A DNA stretch of 64,000 nt from assembly GCF_004770745.1 (NCBI RefSeq), contig NZ_RQGD01000023.1, positions 62,001 to 126,000 of the forward strand, written 5' to 3'. How positions within the stretch are numbered: position 1 is the first letter of the stretch; every line of letters begins with the position of its first letter. Below the pieces are notes generated by a model. The model searched no databases, was not told the DNA's origin, and saw only the letters and a list, made by a program, of their open reading frames with translations. Made by a program: the position numbers and the translations under genes. Origin of the DNA: Leptospira ognonensis (GTDB taxonomy: Bacteria; Spirochaetota; Leptospiria; Leptospirales; Leptospiraceae). This document shows positions 1-8,762 of the stretch, one piece after another.

Positions 1-463
1 TTGTCGTGCAAGATGCATTTGAGACGACATTGTCAGAGCTCGGGTTGTATTTTTCATGATTCACTCCCATAACAAATGTAGGGATGTCTTTGTCCTTTGC
101 TGGTGCCGAAATCACAACTTTTTTTGCCCCCGCTTTGATGTGCTTTTCTGCACCCACTCGGTCCGTAAAATGTCCTGTGGATTCGATCACGAAGTCAACG
201 CCCATGGCTTTCCAAGGAAGTTGTTCTGGGTCTCTTTCTGCAAAAGTTTTTACTTTTTTTCCGTTGATGATGATTTCATTTTCCGTATGCGATACTTCGC
301 CATCAAAAATGCCGTGGGTAGAGTCATATTTAAAAAGATAAGAGAGGTTGTCTGGAGTGACAAGGTCATTGATGGCCACAAATTCTATATTTGGGTCGTT
401 AATTCCTGAACGAAGGACAAGGCGGCCAATTCGACCAAAACCATTGATTGCGATTTTTACCAT
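1..463 (-). CDS. gap: Glyceraldehyde-3-phosphate dehydrogenase, N-terminal part (runs off left edge)
   Basis: This gene encodes the glycolytic/gluconeogenic NAD-dependent enzyme that interconverts glyceraldehyde-3-phosphate and 1,3-bisphosphoglycerate in the cytosol. Translating the minus strand from the ATG at 463 gives [20 protein letters not shown], the classic Rossmann start with GFGRIGR. Further on come the family segments [15 protein letters not shown] and VISAPAKD, and at the window edge SNASCTT, which holds the catalytic cysteine. About 154 of the usual ~335 residues are inside the window. AGGAG sits just upstream of the start. The NAD domain is intact as far as it can be read. The identification is very secure. 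Confidence 0.97.
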   Translation of the reverse strand, partial: MVKIAINGFGRIGRLVLRSGINDPNIEFVAINDLVTPDNLSYLFKYDSTHGIFDGEVSHTENEIIINGKKVKTFAERDPEQLPWKAMGVDFVIESTGHFTDRVGAEKHIKAGAKKVVISAPAKDKDIPTFVMGVNHEKYNPSSDNVVSNASCTT

Positions 464-704
464 GAGATTCTCCTAAAGGGCAATTCTAGAGTTATTTTCT
501 ATTTCTAATTACAGAATCCTGTATTCTTTGCCCCTGTCACGCATTTTACCCCTCAAAATCTAAGGAATTGGCAGTTTGGTACGAATCGCGAGGGTCGTGT
601 TTTTGGCTGAGTGTAAAATTTGATTTAAGAATTGGTTTAAGATAAAAACGGTTTTAAAACTTTGAATTGTTTCTTTTAGCATCGATTTAGATGTGCGTTC
701 AGAA

Positions 705-878
705 TCATTTAGCTTTTTGATAACCGCATAACTTTTCTATTTCCGCAAGAAGCCTCCCAGTGAAGTCAACTAACTCATTTTGGATTTCTTGGAATCTTTG
801 TTTTTGATCCAAAAACCATTCCCGATTGTGATTCGATTTTAATTCGGTGAGAAATGGAAGAATATTTTGACTGAACAT
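705..878 (-). pseudogene. DUF2461 family N-terminal remnant (57 codons)
   Basis: The minus strand from an ATG at 878 reads 57 codons. The product begins MFSQNILPFLTELKSNHNRE and continues WFLDQKQRFQEIQNELVDF. This resembles the opening of DUF2461 (TIGR02453) proteins, in which an FL..L..N(N/H)NREWF segment is followed by a basic helix. Full family members are about 220 residues. Here a stop comes after residue 57, and I could not find the later conserved blocks downstream in any frame. It is probably a decayed gene end. A genuine short protein is possible, and the family match is from memory of the motif only. The remaining gene-free stretch, 464-704, shows no RNA gene or ORF I would defend. 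Confidence 0.45.
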
Positions 879-902
879 ACCTAGTAATTTTCTCTTTGGG
901 AA

Positions 903-1559
903 TCAGTTAGAAATTTTTCCGGGCTTTTCTATCATCATAAAAATTTCTCTTTCCAATCCTTCTACTTTCTCTTTCTCTTTTCCGGAAAGGTGTTCCCAAA
1001 TTCCATTTTCTTTTTTCCATTCGCGAATTTGTTTCCAAGCAGTTTCGAGATCTCTTTTCTGTCCGGTTTTCATATAACATTGGCAATTCTCTCGCACTAG
1101 AGATGATAATTCATCAAAATCATAATCTCGAAGTTGGCTTGTCTCGTTCCAAACTCTCTTTGTATACTCATATCCATTTTCTGCTATAAGTGCCGCTGAA
1201 ACCTTGGAACCCACTTCTAAAACGCAACTAGCACCTTGGCTCGATTTGGATTTACTTGCAGCTTCTGCCGCAAGCATAGGGGAGCAAATGAGTAGCCCTA
1301 CGACTGCACCTCCGCCTAAATAAACCAAAGTTTCTGTCAGCGCCGTTCCGCCCGTGGCGACAACAGAGGTCACCTGGCCAGTTTTTGTTTGTACGGTTTC
1401 TTTCGATTTTTCGAAGAATAAAGATTCAAAGATCTCCTCCCCATCTTCTTCGCATATCTCACGGTGTTTTGTAACATGTTCCGGTTCCATGGTTCGTTCC
1501 TTGGGAGCTTGTGCACAATGAAGAGAGACAATGAGAAGTAGGAATAACAAATTTTTCAT
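903..1559 (-). CDS. Hypothetical lipoprotein, 218 aa
   Basis: The protein starts MKNLLFLLLIVSLHCAQAPK, a short basic end, a hydrophobic core and a Cys at residue 15, which fits a spirochaetal lipoprotein signal. Around residues 77-100 there is a Gly/Ala-rich hydrophobic stretch (GGTALTETLVYLGGGAVVGL and following) that could be a second membrane segment. The rest is charged and helical, with paired cysteines (NCQC) near residue 160. I do not recognise a family. It stands alone between the gap region and recQ, which is on the opposite strand. No function is assigned. Confidence 0.75.
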   Translation of the reverse strand: MKNLLFLLLIVSLHCAQAPKERTMEPEHVTKHREICEEDGEEIFESLFFEKSKETVQTKTGQVTSVVATGGTALTETLVYLGGGAVVGLLICSPMLAAEAASKSKSSQGASCVLEVGSKVSAALIAENGYEYTKRVWNETSQLRDYDFDELSSLVRENCQCYMKTGQKRDLETAWKQIREWKKENGIWEHLSGKEKEKVEGLEREIFMMIEKPGKISN

Positions 1560-1701
1560 AATTTAATGTAGAGGGCTTCAATCTTAAAGGATACGTTTCG
1601 GCTTGGCAACTAAAAATCGCAAAAGTAGGAATTCGTATCAAATTAGATAATGGATGACAAGCCATGGGTGAGCTAGAAATTGAATTTTACTTTGGTCGCA
1701 C

Positions 1702-3159
1702 GTGTTAGATTTAGATTCCGTCAAAAAAATATTTAAAATTTCCGAATTTCGCTCTCACCAAGAAGAAATCATAGTTCGTCTGTTAAATGGTGAAAATTTG
1801 CTCGTGATAATGCCTACTGGAATGGGTAAGTCCTTCTGTTTTCAAATACCGGCTTTGGTATTCGATGGGATGACCTTAGTCATATCACCCTTAATTGCTT
1901 TGATGTACGATCAAGTTACTGCTCTTAGAAAACTTGATATTGATGCCACATATATCAATTCTTCACTGTCCAAAGAGGAGAGAGAAAATCGATATGAAGC
2001 AATCAAAAATGGAAAATATAAAATCGTATATGTAACACCCGAAAGGTTTAGAAGTATAAAATTTAGAAATCTGATTCAGGGCAGAAACGTTTCTTTGCTT
2101 GCCATTGATGAGGCTCATTGCATCAGCCAATGGGGACATGACTTTCGTCCAGATTATTCCCGAATTGCCGAAATTCGTACACTTTTGAATCGGCCAACGA
2201 CAATTGCATTGACTGCTACTGCCACAAAACAGGTGCAAAGTGATATTATCCGTTCTATGGGATTCGAGGCTACCGAGGTAAAACTTTTTCATTCGGGAAT
2301 TGCACGTTCAAATTTGTATCTGCATGTAGAGAGTTTTGTTGATGAGACTTTAAAACGGGAAGCTATTTATGAGCATTTAAAAAAATCTTCACCAGGTCCG
2401 AAGATTGTTTATTTTAATCTAATCGAGAAGTTACAAAAGTTTTCGGAGTATCTAGATTCGAAGAAATTAGAACATCGAATGTATCATGGCAAATTGCCTC
2501 CCAAAGAACGCAAACGAATTCAAAATCAATTTCTAACTCATGATTCACAAATTCTTCTAGCAACAAATGCTTTCGGAATGGGTGTTGATAAGCCAAATAT
2601 ACGTTTGGTGGTACATGCAGAATTGCCACTTTCCTTAGAATCTTATTATCAAGAAATTGGCAGGGCAGGTAGAGACGGTTTCAATTCAGACTGCTACCTC
2701 TTCTATGAAGAGAGTGACCTCGCTGTACTCATGGATTTTATTGAATGGCAAAACCCAGATGTTAGTTTTATCCGCCGGGTTTTTGAAGTTCTTGCCATCC
2801 AATCCGAAAGATTGTCCTCCATGGAATACTCAGATTTACAGGCAAAGGTTGTTCATAAAAATCGGGGAGATCATCGTTTGCAAACAGTATTAAATCTCTT
2901 TGAAAGATACCATGTTACGAAAGGGGAGCTTGAAACTCATAACTTAAAATTAATCGCTGATAGGCTTCCTCCTGAGTTAGTTTCTACAGAAATTCTCGAA
3001 CGGAAGAGACAAGATTCCTTAAAGAGGCTCTATGAAATGTTAATGTACATCAAATCAACAAATTGTCGTAGAGAATTTTTATACAATTATTTTGGAGAAC
3101 CGAACTGTAGTTGTGACCATTGTGATATCTGCGCTAAAAATAAATTGACACAAATGTAA
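1702..3159 (+). CDS. recQ: ATP-dependent DNA helicase RecQ, short form
   Basis: This is a superfamily 2 3'-5' DNA helicase for recombination repair. Visible motifs are MPTGMGKS (Walker A, residues 38-44), the DEAH box with its RecQ-type extension IDEAHCISQWGHDFRP (135-150), TATAT (motif III), and TNAFGMGVDKPNIR with QEIGRAGRDG (motifs V and VI). A C-terminal cysteine cluster, CRREFLYNYFGEPNCSCDHC, is the RecQ zinc-binding segment. At 485 residues it ends soon after the zinc site, so the winged-helix and HRDC domains of the ~600-residue E. coli enzyme are absent. The start codon is GTG; no ATG lies close by in frame. It reads as a single gene. Confidence 0.93.
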   Translation: MLDLDSVKKIFKISEFRSHQEEIIVRLLNGENLLVIMPTGMGKSFCFQIPALVFDGMTLVISPLIALMYDQVTALRKLDIDATYINSSLSKEERENRYEAIKNGKYKIVYVTPERFRSIKFRNLIQGRNVSLLAIDEAHCISQWGHDFRPDYSRIAEIRTLLNRPTTIALTATATKQVQSDIIRSMGFEATEVKLFHSGIARSNLYLHVESFVDETLKREAIYEHLKKSSPGPKIVYFNLIEKLQKFSEYLDSKKLEHRMYHGKLPPKERKRIQNQFLTHDSQILLATNAFGMGVDKPNIRLVVHAELPLSLESYYQEIGRAGRDGFNSDCYLFYEESDLAVLMDFIEWQNPDVSFIRRVFEVLAIQSERLSSMEYSDLQAKVVHKNRGDHRLQTVLNLFERYHVTKGELETHNLKLIADRLPPELVSTEILERKRQDSLKRLYEMLMYIKSTNCRREFLYNYFGEPNCSCDHCDICAKNKLTQM

Positions 3160-3202
3160 ATTTCACCTGAAATCGTTAGGATCAAACAATTTAGGTGGTC
3201 GT

Positions 3203-3724
3203 ATGGGAAAAAAAATCACAATCGGAATCATTGGCATAATTGCTGTTATCTTGATTATACCGATATTTTTAAAATCAACTTTTAGCGTGGAAAGGTCCAT
3301 AGTGATTTCAAAACCACCCGCAACAGTTTATAAAATAGTCTGCGATTACGGGACATGGAAAAATTGGAGTGTTTGGGCCATGAAAGATGTTTCTCAAAAA
3401 ATGACCATCACTGGCGCGCCCTGTCAATTGGGACACACCCAAGAATGGGACGGGCAAATCAATGGGAAGGGAAGGCAAACCATCACGTCTTTGCTTCCAG
3501 ACCAAGAAATCGTGTTTTCCTTAGAATTTTTGGAGCCAAATCCTATGAAGTCAACGGCTAAAATGAAATTTGAAGAAGTTTCTGGCGGAACGAAAGTTAC
3601 TTGGTCAAATACGGGTGAGTTGGAATACCCAGTAGGAAGGTATTTCGGACCCTTCCTCGATGGACTCGTAGGCCCAGATTTTGAAGGCGGACTTCAAAAC
3701 CTAAAAGCCCTGGTCGAAAAATAA
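3203..3724 (+). CDS. SRPBCC (polyketide cyclase/dehydrase-like) family protein with N-terminal membrane anchor
   Basis: At 173 residues, it has one hydrophobic segment at residues 4-24, then a START/SRPBCC-type lipid- or ligand-binding fold. The sequence FSVERSIVISKPPATVYKIV, followed by the DYGTWKNWSVW pattern, is typical of the Polyketide_cyc2 branch. The C-terminal half has SGGTKVTWSNTGELEYPVGR, also typical of that family. A GGTGG-like site precedes the ATG. No ligand can be assigned. It follows recQ by 43 bases and converges on lepB, so a functional link to either is not evident. Confidence 0.8.
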   Translation: MGKKITIGIIGIIAVILIIPIFLKSTFSVERSIVISKPPATVYKIVCDYGTWKNWSVWAMKDVSQKMTITGAPCQLGHTQEWDGQINGKGRQTITSLLPDQEIVFSLEFLEPNPMKSTAKMKFEEVSGGTKVTWSNTGELEYPVGRYFGPFLDGLVGPDFEGGLQNLKALVEK

Positions 3725-3728
3725 CCAA

Positions 3729-4259
3729 TTACCAAACCTTTCCCACAAGCAAATCCTCGGAAATGGGACCTAATTCCCGTGAATCGATGCCCATTTCCCG
3801 ATTATCAACTAACAAAAATAGGCTTTTTTCGGGAACAGTAACTTTAGACACATGATCGGATTCACTTTTCCCCTGTGGAAGGATGGGAAGTTTTGTTTCC
3901 TTTGGCGTCGGAAAAATTTCCGAAGATACCAAACTGCCATTTCTGAAAGCTTCTCTTCCCGTGATCTGAATTTCGTCTCCAGATTTTCCTAAGATGCGGG
4001 CAAGTAGGTAAACATCCTTTTGTAAAGGAGAGCGAACCAGAACCACATCGCCAACCAATAGATTTTTTGCCAGGCTAAGGCGGTTGATATAAACAGTATC
4101 TCCTGATTTATAGGTAGGGAGCATAAATGAATTTGTAATCTCTAAGGGAGTGAATATTTTACTTTTCACAATCAATACGCTTACGATAGCGATAAGCAAG
4201 GGAAATCCTACCCGAAGGAAATGATCTTTCGGTGTTAGGTTGTTTTTTGATTTAGACAT
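3729..4259 (-). CDS. Signal peptidase I homologue, probable catalytic lysine missing
   Basis: This 176-residue protein belongs to the S26 (LepB/SipS) family, which removes signal peptides from secreted proteins at the inner membrane. One membrane segment lies at residues 18-32. The serine box reads TNSFMLPTYKSGD (Ser44, family S-x-M-x-P). The next box, GDVVLVRSPLQKDVYLLARI followed by LGKSGDEI, aligns with the family's Y(I/V)KR-x-x-G-x-PGD block. That places Ala87 where the catalytic lysine belongs and Lys-Ser where Leu-Pro is usual. A late DNREMGIDSRELGPI matches the conserved DN..NS.DSR.fG..p. The gene overlaps the upstream receptor gene by 8 bases. It may be inactive or use another base. 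Confidence 0.82.
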   Translation of the reverse strand: MSKSKNNLTPKDHFLRVGFPLLIAIVSVLIVKSKIFTPLEITNSFMLPTYKSGDTVYINRLSLAKNLLVGDVVLVRSPLQKDVYLLARILGKSGDEIQITGREAFRNGSLVSSEIFPTPKETKLPILPQGKSESDHVSKVTVPEKSLFLLVDNREMGIDSRELGPISEDLLVGKVW

Positions 4260-6774
4260 GGAAGTAGTTGATCTCCGCTTGCAAGTTTTCTGAAAGATGG
4301 GTCATATTTTGAGCATTGTCTCTGACTCCCTCACTTGAAAGGGCAGTTGTTTGCGCATGGTTATTGATTTCGGCTATGGAACGACTTATCTCCATCATTG
4401 CAATCTTTTGCTCTTCGGTCGCATTTTTGATCATATCAGAAAGCTCTCGAATTTGGATGACTCCCTCGTTAACTTCTTCGTTTGTATCCATTTGTCTTTT
4501 TACAACAGTTCTGATTTTTTTGGTCATTTCGTTGATGGCATTTACACCAGAGATCGTTCCTGAGAGAGTATGAATCGAGTGATCGATTTTCTCTTGGCCA
4601 ACTTTGATTTCATCTTCGTTTTGTTCGATGAGGGCTTCGATATCATCTATTGATTTAGCTGTCTTGTCGGCAAGTTTTGAAATTTCGTCAGCAACCACGG
4701 CAAATCCTCTACCACTTGCCCCAGCTCTCGCAGCTTCAATAGCAGCGTTTAGCGACAGTAAGTTGATTTGTTCGGAGATATTATGAATGATTTCAATGAC
4801 ACTTGTCATCTCTGTCGATGATTCATAAATTTTATCCATTGATTTTTTCATATCGTTAAGAGAAATTTCTCCAAGTTTTGCTTCTTTGGTTATCTCATCG
4901 ACCTTGATGTCAGCTTGTGTAAAACTTTTATCGATGTCGCTAATCGCTTCATTAAGGTCTTCCATTTTTCGCATCAGCGATTTTAAAGTGAAGCTTTGTG
5001 TATCTGCCCTCGCGGCAACACTTTCTATCCCAGCGGTGATTTGTTCGACAGACGCGGATATCTCTTCTGAACCAGCAGCCTGGCTTTGCGCTGCATCGGA
5101 GAGTTGAACCATGGATTCTAAGATTTCAAGACTTGATTCGGACAGTTGAACCGCTGTATTTTGAGTGTTTGCGACAATAAATTTCAATTTTTGTTGGAAT
5201 GTGATGAGAGACTGAGCCATATTTCCGATTTCATCCTGGCTATTGGTAGAGAATTGAGAAGATAGATTTCCGCGAACCATATGATTTAGATTTTCTTTCA
5301 TCATTGCAAGCGGAGTTAATTTTGATTCAATGGCGATGACTGTTAATACTCCAATGATCACAAGGCTAATCACTGATATAATGAGCGTGTTTAATAGCGA
5401 AAGCATGGACCTTTCATACAGTTCGGAAATTTCGTAAGTGGTATAAATGTAATATTGGAATTCTGGATTGTGAATGAATGCCACTCTGACTGGCTTTCTA
5501 TTTTCAATGATGTCAAAAATTTGAAATGCTTCTGCGGTTCCAAAAAAGGGTTTGAATTTGCTTTCTGCTTTTCCGCTCGATCCGATTAGTTTTCTGTCAG
5601 GTGAATATACGATGATCCCTTCTTCATCTATCAGACCTGATTTTCCACCTTGGCCGATACTGATATTACCTAGAATGAAATGTCCTAATTTACCAATGTT
5701 TAGAAAACCTCCAACATATCCTTGGAATACATTATCTTCATAAACTGGTAATGTGTAAGGAGAAATCATTTCGCCAGAGAGGGGGGACTTTATAGATGTG
5801 TGTCGCATGGGTCCAGATTTGGAAAGGGCTTCATCTCTAATCGTAAAAGCATTTTTTTGATCTTTAATCTTGTAATCGTTTGTGGAAATGAAAATCCCTT
5901 CACTTGGATTATAATAAAATAATGCTTCTGTGGCATGATTGGTATTTGCAAGATGTATGGCATTTAGAACGGCTTGGATCTGATCTTTCTTGCGAGCAAA
6001 AATCGGTTTTCTTAAGTTGGTTGAACCAAATATCGATGTTGTTAGTTTGTCTCTAAATTCTACTAGTGTGAGTCTGAGAACGGTTTCTGAACCAAAGACT
6101 CCAGATTTCATGGAGTCTCGTATTACGGCCGTTTCTTCTTTGAAATTGAGCCGGTAATTGACGACAAAAATCAACATAATCACAAAAAGAAAAGAAAGTA
6201 GTGTTTGTGCTGTCAGTATACGTGCTAAATGGTCTTTGGCAAAGCCGTCAGGTAATTTGGTTTTTAATAAAGGAAATAGTGTATCTAAGCCAAATTTTCT
6301 GAGAGTGTATTCAGAAAAGATAAATATAAATAAAAGGGAGAAGGTAATTGTGAAAAAAATCGCGATACCAATCTCGCCAAATAAAATAACATTCGCAGAG
6401 GGAAGCTGGAAAAGTAAATAACCAAAAAAAACAAGGGAAGAAGACGCATAACGAAAGATGATATCAAAACAGGAAGCGGTCGTAAAATGTGAGGTCCAAA
6501 AGACAACCGAATGTATGGTTTCGTTTGAGACAGTGCCAGATTTTGCCTCAGATTCGTAGTTTCGGAATGCAGAAAAGCGAACGTAATAAGTCAGGATAGA
6601 AAAAAGAATATAAAATAAGGTAGCGATCACAGAGCCAAAGAGGATCTCCTCTATCTGATCGGCCCTCCATTCTGTGAAATAAAAGAGATAGGATAGCAAT
6701 GCGGGAACAGCAAAAACAAAATTGAAAACCTCCGCCCGAATGATAAAAAAATTTAGAAAGCTTCGAATTTTCAT
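4252..6774 (-). CDS. Methyl-accepting chemotaxis protein with multi-pass N-terminal membrane region
   Basis: This 840-residue receptor signals to CheA/CheW. The first ~210 residues hold several hydrophobic segments (about five or six). They are followed by a ~260-residue region of Cache-like character ([20 protein letters not shown] near residue 385), another membrane segment near 465-490, and a HAMP region ([20 protein letters not shown]). The C-terminal signalling domain has the hallmark hairpin [20 protein letters not shown] and then [20 protein letters not shown]. No pentapeptide CheR tether is visible at the C-terminus. The ligand is unknown. The 3' end overlaps the signal-peptidase homologue, so the two are cotranscribed. 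Confidence 0.92.
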   Translation of the reverse strand: MKIRSFLNFFIIRAEVFNFVFAVPALLSYLFYFTEWRADQIEEILFGSVIATLFYILFSILTYYVRFSAFRNYESEAKSGTVSNETIHSVVFWTSHFTTASCFDIIFRYASSSLVFFGYLLFQLPSANVILFGEIGIAIFFTITFSLLFIFIFSEYTLRKFGLDTLFPLLKTKLPDGFAKDHLARILTAQTLLSFLFVIMLIFVVNYRLNFKEETAVIRDSMKSGVFGSETVLRLTLVEFRDKLTTSIFGSTNLRKPIFARKKDQIQAVLNAIHLANTNHATEALFYYNPSEGIFISTNDYKIKDQKNAFTIRDEALSKSGPMRHTSIKSPLSGEMISPYTLPVYEDNVFQGYVGGFLNIGKLGHFILGNISIGQGGKSGLIDEEGIIVYSPDRKLIGSSGKAESKFKPFFGTAEAFQIFDIIENRKPVRVAFIHNPEFQYYIYTTYEISELYERSMLSLLNTLIISVISLVIIGVLTVIAIESKLTPLAMMKENLNHMVRGNLSSQFSTNSQDEIGNMAQSLITFQQKLKFIVANTQNTAVQLSESSLEILESMVQLSDAAQSQAAGSEEISASVEQITAGIESVAARADTQSFTLKSLMRKMEDLNEAISDIDKSFTQADIKVDEITKEAKLGEISLNDMKKSMDKIYESSTEMTSVIEIIHNISEQINLLSLNAAIEAARAGASGRGFAVVADEISKLADKTAKSIDDIEALIEQNEDEIKVGQEKIDHSIHTLSGTISGVNAINEMTKKIRTVVKRQMDTNEEVNEGVIQIRELSDMIKNATEEQKIAMMEISRSIAEINNHAQTTALSSEGVRDNAQNMTHLSENLQAEINYFHV

Positions 6775-6837
6775 AAAATAATCGTTTCAGGTAGCTCCTA
6801 TAAAATCAAATTAAATTCATGGGACGATCTGTCTAAA

Positions 6838-8679
6838 TTGCACACCAAAATGAAAGAATCTTTCTTACTTAAATCGATTCAAGAAAAGATCAAAAATTTA
6901 GGTGCCGTACCTGGATGCTATCTTTGGAAGAATCAGAAAGGAGATGTCATTTATGTGGGAAAAGCGATCAAACTTGAATCTCGCATACGGTCCTATTTAA
7001 ATCCAAACCATCCAGATCGAAAAACTAGGTCACTTTTCATTGAAATTCAGGATCTCGATTGGATTGTCACGAGAACAGAATCTGAGGCATTGATTCTTGA
7101 AGCTACCTTAATCAAAAAGTACAATCCAAAATTCAATGTCCGGCTAAAGGATGATAAAAAGTTCCCATTTATCTGTATTTCACTTAGCGAGCCTTATCCG
7201 ATGGTGTTTTTGACACGTAAAGTCAGGGACAATGGGGATCGATATTTTGGACCTTTTACAGATGTTAGGGCAGCTCGGGACACATTAGAATTGATCCATC
7301 AAATTTTTCCTGTGAGAAAAACGAAACTAAAGCTTCCTCTCGCCAAACCAGGCAGACCTTGTCTGAACTTTCATATGCATCGTTGCCTTGGACCTTGTCA
7401 AGGGAATGTGAGTATGGATATTTACAATGAACTCATCCAGGAAATCATAAGCTTTCTGGAAGGAAAAAAGGAAGGTTTGGTCCAATCGCTAAAGAAAAGC
7501 ATGATTGTTGCTTCAGAGAAATTAGAGTATGAAAGAGCTGGTTTCATAAAAAAGAAAATTGATCAAATCAATCAAATTCGAGAAAGACAAACAGTTGTCA
7601 GTTTGGATGGAGGAGAAGAAGATGTGATCGCCTTCGCTAGAAGGGATAATGAAGGCCAGGTTGTAGTTTTGGAGGTGCGAGGAGGTCGACTCGAGAATAA
7701 AAAATCTTTTCCGATCACGGGACTAGAAATGAGTACAGAAGAGGAAATCATCCAAGCGTTTTTAAGAGATTATTATCTGAACATTTCACTCCTCCCAAAT
7801 CAAATCATCCTTCCGAAAACAGCAAAAGGAAATTATGATGCCGTGCTTGCTGCCATCCATGAGCAATGCAACATCCTTCCCAAACTCAAATTTCCCGAGA
7901 GTGGCCAAAAGAAATCCTTATTGCGATTGGCAGAAAAAAATGCAGAGCTATCGCTTACGGAAAGAATCCTCGCAACCAAGCTCAAAGACCAAACGGTCGC
8001 GATGAAAGAAATCCAAGAAAAATTAAAATTAAATCATCTCCCTCGGGTCATCGAATGTTATGATATCTCACATTTCCAAGGAAGCTCTCCTGTTGCTAGT
8101 GGGGTAATGTTTGTGGAGGGAAAGCCTTATAAACCAGGATATAGACATTATAAGATTAGAGGTTATGAAGGGATCAATGATCCTGGTATGATGCACGAAG
8201 TGATTGCTCGAAGGTTATCGCATTTAGTGAATGAAGAGGAACCACTTCCAGATTTGATCGTCATTGATGGAGGGCCTACTCAGCTAACACGCGCAGCGGA
8301 AGCAGCCATTGCATTGGATTTAGGGAGTATACCCATGATAGGACTTGCAAAAAAGCGTGAAGAGATTTTTTTTCCAGGTGAAAAAGATCCTTATACCTTT
8401 GATATTCATTCGCCAATGATGAGACTGATTCGTTCCGTTAGAGATGAGGCACACCGATTTGGAGTGAGTTACCATAGAGTCTTACGAAAAAAGAAAACTC
8501 TACAATCCGTACTCGATGATATTGCGGATATTGGATCTGTTAGACGGAAAGAACTCCTGCGTTACTTTCAAGGGAAAAAGAAAGTGCAAGATGCCAAACT
8601 TTCGGAACTTAGGTTAGTCCCAGGAATTGGAGAAAAATTGGCAGAAAAGATATTTGAGCGATTACAAAAAAAAACCTAA
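6838..8679 (+). CDS. uvrC: Excinuclease ABC subunit C
   Basis: UvrC makes the dual incisions in nucleotide excision repair with UvrA and UvrB. An N-terminal GIY-YIG nuclease domain is clear ([20 protein letters not shown], with Arg and Glu following). After it come the Cys segment [16 protein letters not shown], a UVR helix pair near residues 215-245 ([18 protein letters not shown]), and the RNase H-like nuclease half ([32 protein letters not shown]). The C-terminal helix-hairpin-helix reads [19 protein letters not shown]. The length of 613 is normal. The quoted start is TTG; the ATG four codons later (6850) is equally plausible because neither has a strong Shine-Dalgarno site. Confidence 0.96.
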   Translation: MHTKMKESFLLKSIQEKIKNLGAVPGCYLWKNQKGDVIYVGKAIKLESRIRSYLNPNHPDRKTRSLFIEIQDLDWIVTRTESEALILEATLIKKYNPKFNVRLKDDKKFPFICISLSEPYPMVFLTRKVRDNGDRYFGPFTDVRAARDTLELIHQIFPVRKTKLKLPLAKPGRPCLNFHMHRCLGPCQGNVSMDIYNELIQEIISFLEGKKEGLVQSLKKSMIVASEKLEYERAGFIKKKIDQINQIRERQTVVSLDGGEEDVIAFARRDNEGQVVVLEVRGGRLENKKSFPITGLEMSTEEEIIQAFLRDYYLNISLLPNQIILPKTAKGNYDAVLAAIHEQCNILPKLKFPESGQKKSLLRLAEKNAELSLTERILATKLKDQTVAMKEIQEKLKLNHLPRVIECYDISHFQGSSPVASGVMFVEGKPYKPGYRHYKIRGYEGINDPGMMHEVIARRLSHLVNEEEPLPDLIVIDGGPTQLTRAAEAAIALDLGSIPMIGLAKKREEIFFPGEKDPYTFDIHSPMMRLIRSVRDEAHRFGVSYHRVLRKKKTLQSVLDDIADIGSVRRKELLRYFQGKKKVQDAKLSELRLVPGIGEKLAEKIFERLQKKT

Positions 8680-8689
8680 TCTAGGCCAC

Positions 8690-8712
8690 AAAGGCGAATA
8701 GAAGCCTTTTTT
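8690..8712 (+). terminator. Candidate intrinsic terminator after uvrC
   Basis: AAAGGC at 8690-8695 pairs with GCCTTT at 8704-8709 across an 8-base loop, and the T-run continues to 8712. It lies just after the uvrC stop and before the next gene's ribosome binding site, as expected for an intrinsic terminator. The stem is only six pairs, so strength is uncertain. Confidence 0.5.
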
Positions 8713-8762
8713 AGTTCGGTAAAGTGGAAACATTTTCCTCCCTTATTATGAGGAGACTGTGC

